NCBI RefSeq assembly: GCF_001591605.1
Contig: NZ_BCVF01000016.1
Location: 19,739 to 83,738 of the forward strand
Direction: 5' to 3'
DNA from: Bacillus badius NBRC 15713
Lineage (GTDB): Bacteria; Bacillota; Bacilli; Bacillales; Domibacillaceae
DNA: 64,000 nucleotides
Under the pieces are notes generated by a model. The model did not search any database. It was given only the letters and a program-made list of their open reading frames with translations, and was not told the DNA's origin. Position numbers and translations under genes: made by a program. Below, in pieces: positions 62,224 to 64,000 of the stretch; the first letter of the stretch is position 1; each line of letters begins with the position of its first letter.

Positions 62224-62252
62224 AGTATAAATATAAAAAACATCCTAATCAA
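62224..62252 (-). promoter_or_regulatory. SigA-type promoter of hscC
   Basis: The minus strand reads TTGATT (62252-62247), 17 bases, TATACT (62229-62224). Confidence 0.65.
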
Positions 62253-62326
62253 TAAGAACTGCTATTACATTTGCTTCGGCCAATAAAAACTGCAGCCTCT
62301 TGCGCTTGTTTTTCAAATAAAAAAGC

Positions 62327-62354
62327 ATACCGCGGGGATCAGGCATGCTTTTTT
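62327..62354 (-). terminator. Terminator of the FusB-like gene
   Basis: AAAAAGCATaCC pairs with GGCATGCTTTTTT around a short loop, just past the stop at 62361. The A/T flanks make it work in both directions. Confidence 0.75.
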
Positions 62355-62360
62355 CGTTTA

Positions 62361-62999
62361 TTATTGATTCAGCCGGCTGATGAAGTCGTGCAATTTATCA
62401 AGCGATGTTAAAGTTAAATTGCATTTTTCACTATCCCGGCAAATATAATTCCCTCTTTTTTTGAAGGTTCCTTTGTCTGCTCCTTTGACTTCGGCGCTAA
62501 ATAGACCGATCTCTTCATAACCGTGGCAAATCGTGCAAATCCCTTTTTTGCCGGCATATTTAAACGTTCCTTGCACTCCGATCAGTTTTTGATGATGATT
62601 AGCAACTAAATACATTTTGCTTGACCCCTGGTCGTTCCAAGCCAGATAAGATATTTCCCGCAAATCCATTGATTCCAAGTCCGGCAGCTTTAGCTTCTTA
62701 GCTTTCGGGAAGAGTTTTTTCAGAGTTTGTTCCGACACCTTGTTAAAAGGAATGACATAACGCTTTAGTCCATTCAGAAACTTTTCTCCCTGCTCTTTAT
62801 TCTCCACCTCTGTCACCGGGCTAAGCAGCTGCCGCTGCTCTTCCGTTAAGCTGGTGAATGCTTCTATTACATTTTCTTCCGTCATTTCTTTTAATGCTTT
62901 TAATACCCCTTCATGCTGGGCAGCTGCATGCCCGTTCACAAGATTTTTCACTTGTCTTTTAATTAAATTATATTGATCATTTCTTATAAATGCTTCCAT
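62361..62999 (-). CDS. FusB/FusC-family EF-G-binding protein
   Basis: A 212-residue two-domain protein. The N-terminal helical domain begins MEAFIRNDQYNLIKRQVKNL. The C-terminal domain is a treble-clef zinc finger with CTICHG and YICRDSEKCN as ligand pairs (C-x2-C and C-x5-C), as in FusB and FusC. Those staphylococcal proteins bind EF-G, free it from fusidic-acid-stalled ribosomes and give resistance. Chromosomal Bacillus homologues may serve ribosome recycling. The ATG at 62999 has AGGAG eight bases upstream; a GTG three codons earlier is less likely. The gene is single. Confidence 0.88.
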   Translation of the reverse strand: MEAFIRNDQYNLIKRQVKNLVNGHAAAQHEGVLKALKEMTEENVIEAFTSLTEEQRQLLSPVTEVENKEQGEKFLNGLKRYVIPFNKVSEQTLKKLFPKAKKLKLPDLESMDLREISYLAWNDQGSSKMYLVANHHQKLIGVQGTFKYAGKKGICTICHGYEEIGLFSAEVKGADKGTFKKRGNYICRDSEKCNLTLTSLDKLHDFISRLNQ

Positions 63000-63090
63000 G
63001 GTTCTCACTCCTGTTCATTCTTCTTTCTACGTTATACGATCGGCCTGTTTTTTAAAAGGCAAAGAATGACTAGGAAACAAATTTGCCATA

Positions 63091-63147
63091 AAAAGGGCTT
63101 GTCTTCATGGCGCGGCCGCTTCGTGCCATGAACCCGCCAGCCCTTTT
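63091..63147. repeat. Long imperfect hairpin
   Basis: AAAAGGGCT (63091-63099) and AGCCCTTTT (63139-63147) enclose TCATGGC and GCCATGA. It lies between the CD3324-family and FusB-like genes and may be a second terminator in either direction. Confidence 0.55.
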
Positions 63148-63175
63148 CAAATAAAGACCTTTATCTATCAAAAAC

Positions 63176-63214
63176 AGGCGGAGAAAAATAGCTTCTTTTT
63201 CTCCGCCTTTTTTA
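63176..63214. terminator. Bidirectional terminator after the CD3324-family gene
   Basis: AGGCGGAGAAAAA (63176-63188) pairs with TTTTTCTCCGCCT (63196-63208), T-rich on both outer sides. Confidence 0.85.
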
Positions 63215-63239
63215 TTTAGGGACTTATCGGACAGCCCCG

Positions 63240-63515
63240 TCATGACATACATGATTTGACATACACAATTTTTTTGACGGTTTCCACCGACAGACAATAG
63301 TCGTCTGCTAACTGAGGAATCGTTTCACCATTCCGGAACGCCTTGCGGATCGCCGCATTGCGCTCATCAATCAGCTGCCGTCCGCCGGAACGGGCTCCCC
63401 ACTTTTCATATGAACTTTTTGGCTTGGGAATATAAATCGTTTCCCCTTGCACATACTTTTGGATTTCTGCAATTAAATTTTCTGGTAAAACAGCGGTTGC
63501 TTTTACATACTTCAC
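63240..63515 (-). CDS. CD3324-family small helix-turn-helix protein
   Basis: A 91-residue protein of the CD3324 family. It starts KYVKATAVLPENLIAEIQKY with VQGETIYIPKPK, then KWGARSGGRQLIDERNAAI, and ends with a helix-turn-helix-like segment (TIPQLADDYCLSVETVKKIVY). It is probably a small DNA-binding regulator, but no target is known. The start is GTG 63515, with AAGGAG nine bases upstream; the frame to 63563 lacks a site. It is single, ended by the terminator at 63.2 kb. Confidence 0.8.
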   Translation of the reverse strand: MKYVKATAVLPENLIAEIQKYVQGETIYIPKPKSSYEKWGARSGGRQLIDERNAAIRKAFRNGETIPQLADDYCLSVETVKKIVYVKSCMS

Positions 63516-63611
63516 TTTTGCCAGCTCCTTATTTTTTAAAAGTAAAATAAGGTGCAAAGCCAAAGGATAGGAAACACACTAGCAACACACTCAGGCGATG
63601 GCTTTCTCTCA

Positions 63612-63695
63612 TCACCCCATGCAAAGTATCGCCTCTCCACCCTCGGGCTTTGCATGAGACGCTGCAAACTTTGGCAATCTGCTTGAAATCGCCAT
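63612..63695 (-). CDS. Candidate 27-residue small protein
   Basis: An ATG at 63695 preceded by a full GGGGAGGTGATGAT ribosome site opens a 27-codon frame (MAISSRLPKFAASHAKPEGG... ending ILCMG). There is no homology I can name. The overlapping frame that starts one base pattern earlier at the same ribosome site (MIWRFQ...) is an alternative, with worse spacing. The gap 63516-64000 otherwise holds only the hairpin near the right edge. Confidence 0.35.
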   Translation of the reverse strand: MAISSRLPKFAASHAKPEGGEAILCMG

Positions 63696-63928
63696 ATCAT
63701 CACCTCCCCGCTCTTTATTATACTTCCTCCGCGGAATAAAAATCCAGATTCCCAATGGCCTGCTCTCTTTTGAGCGCACTCCAGCCCGGTTGCTTGAAAA
63801 CCATTTGACAAGAGAAGAAACCGGCGTAATGCCACTCATTCCATCTATCACTCAGGCAATAGTTTTTCTCTTACATGTGACATTGCGAACTCTTTTTTCT
63901 AGTTAAAAGCTTACGTTCTTTGCATAAA

Positions 63929-63970
63929 AAGAAAAGAAAACCAGTGTACGCGGCAAGCGAAGCACTGGTT
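63929..63970 (-). terminator. Terminator of a minus-strand gene beyond the right edge
   Basis: AACCAGTG (63939-63946) pairs with CACTGGTT (63963-63970). On the minus strand a TTTTCTTTTCTTTTT tract follows. The gene it serves would begin to the right of the window. Confidence 0.7.
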
Positions 63971-64000
63971 TAGACTATGGGTAGAAGCTATTGATTTCCA

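Noticed and set aside
1..64000. CRISPR arrays, tRNA or rRNA genes, prophage modules
   Set aside because: No regularly spaced direct repeats, cloverleaf, rRNA-like sequence or phage structural genes were found on reading.

Overview
The window reads as chromosome of an endospore-forming, motile member of the Bacillaceae, of moderate GC. The signs are Bacillus-type ribosome binding sites with frequent TTG and GTG starts, a germination hydrolase (CwlJ), Bacillus-type GlnA, AsnO, BpsA/BpsB, YerD, YlmA and FdhD/FdhF/DUF1641 proteins, and two chemoreceptors. No rRNA, tRNA, CRISPR array or intact insertion sequence was seen. The species cannot be fixed from this sequence alone.

Layout. 1-2.5 kb: glutamine synthetase and a partial asparagine synthetase (minus strand, no glnR). 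2.9-6.2 kb: small proteins (rhodanese-like, DUF202, unknowns) and an MFS transporter. 6.4-11 kb: omega-aminotransferase, CoA-acylating semialdehyde dehydrogenase and a PucR-type activator, with a perfect cre site at the promoter. 11-16.4 kb: chemoreceptor, CwlJ, and a type III polyketide synthase operon (bpsA-bpsB plus an NAD(P)-binding protein). 16.5-20.3 kb: thioesterase, aldehyde dehydrogenase, second class III aminotransferase. 20.5-29.8 kb: a sigma-54 activator beside a seven-gene operon on the other strand (hydroxyacid dehydrogenase, class II aldolase, TRAP transporter, amidohydrolase, M20 carbamoylase-like hydrolase). Good -24/-12 promoters precede the operon, the aminotransferase and, 36 kb away, eutH. 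29.9-33.4 kb: coiled-coil protein, membrane-anchored nuclease, glutamate synthase-like YerD. 34-39 kb: formate dehydrogenase locus with overlapping divergent promoters and structured leaders. 39-41 kb: ABC ATPase and an ADP-ribosyltransferase-like protein. 41-46.7 kb: reductive pyrimidine degradation operon (preT-preA-hydA-permease). 47-52 kb: an unknown two-gene unit and a TetR/ABC export cassette, lying between that operon and the likely beta-ureidopropionase gene at 52.6 kb. 54-58 kb: second chemoreceptor and EutH. 58-62.2 kb: hscC, J-protein and DUF1266 chaperone operon. 62-64 kb: FusB-like EF-G binding protein and a CD3324-family protein.

How they work together. The window appears to encode the whole reductive route from uracil or thymine to acetyl-CoA or propionyl-CoA: permease, PreT/PreA, HydA, beta-ureidopropionase, omega-aminotransferase and methylmalonate-semialdehyde dehydrogenase. 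Glutamine synthetase could assimilate the ammonia. A parallel sigma-54 regulon joins uptake of an unidentified carboxylate by a TRAP transporter to amide or ureido hydrolysis, transamination, reduction and aldol-type steps. Its substrate is not evident and it is the best candidate here for an undescribed catabolic system. The second standout is the HscC/J-protein/DUF1266 module, a set known from the E. coli hscC locus but here in a Gram-positive genome.
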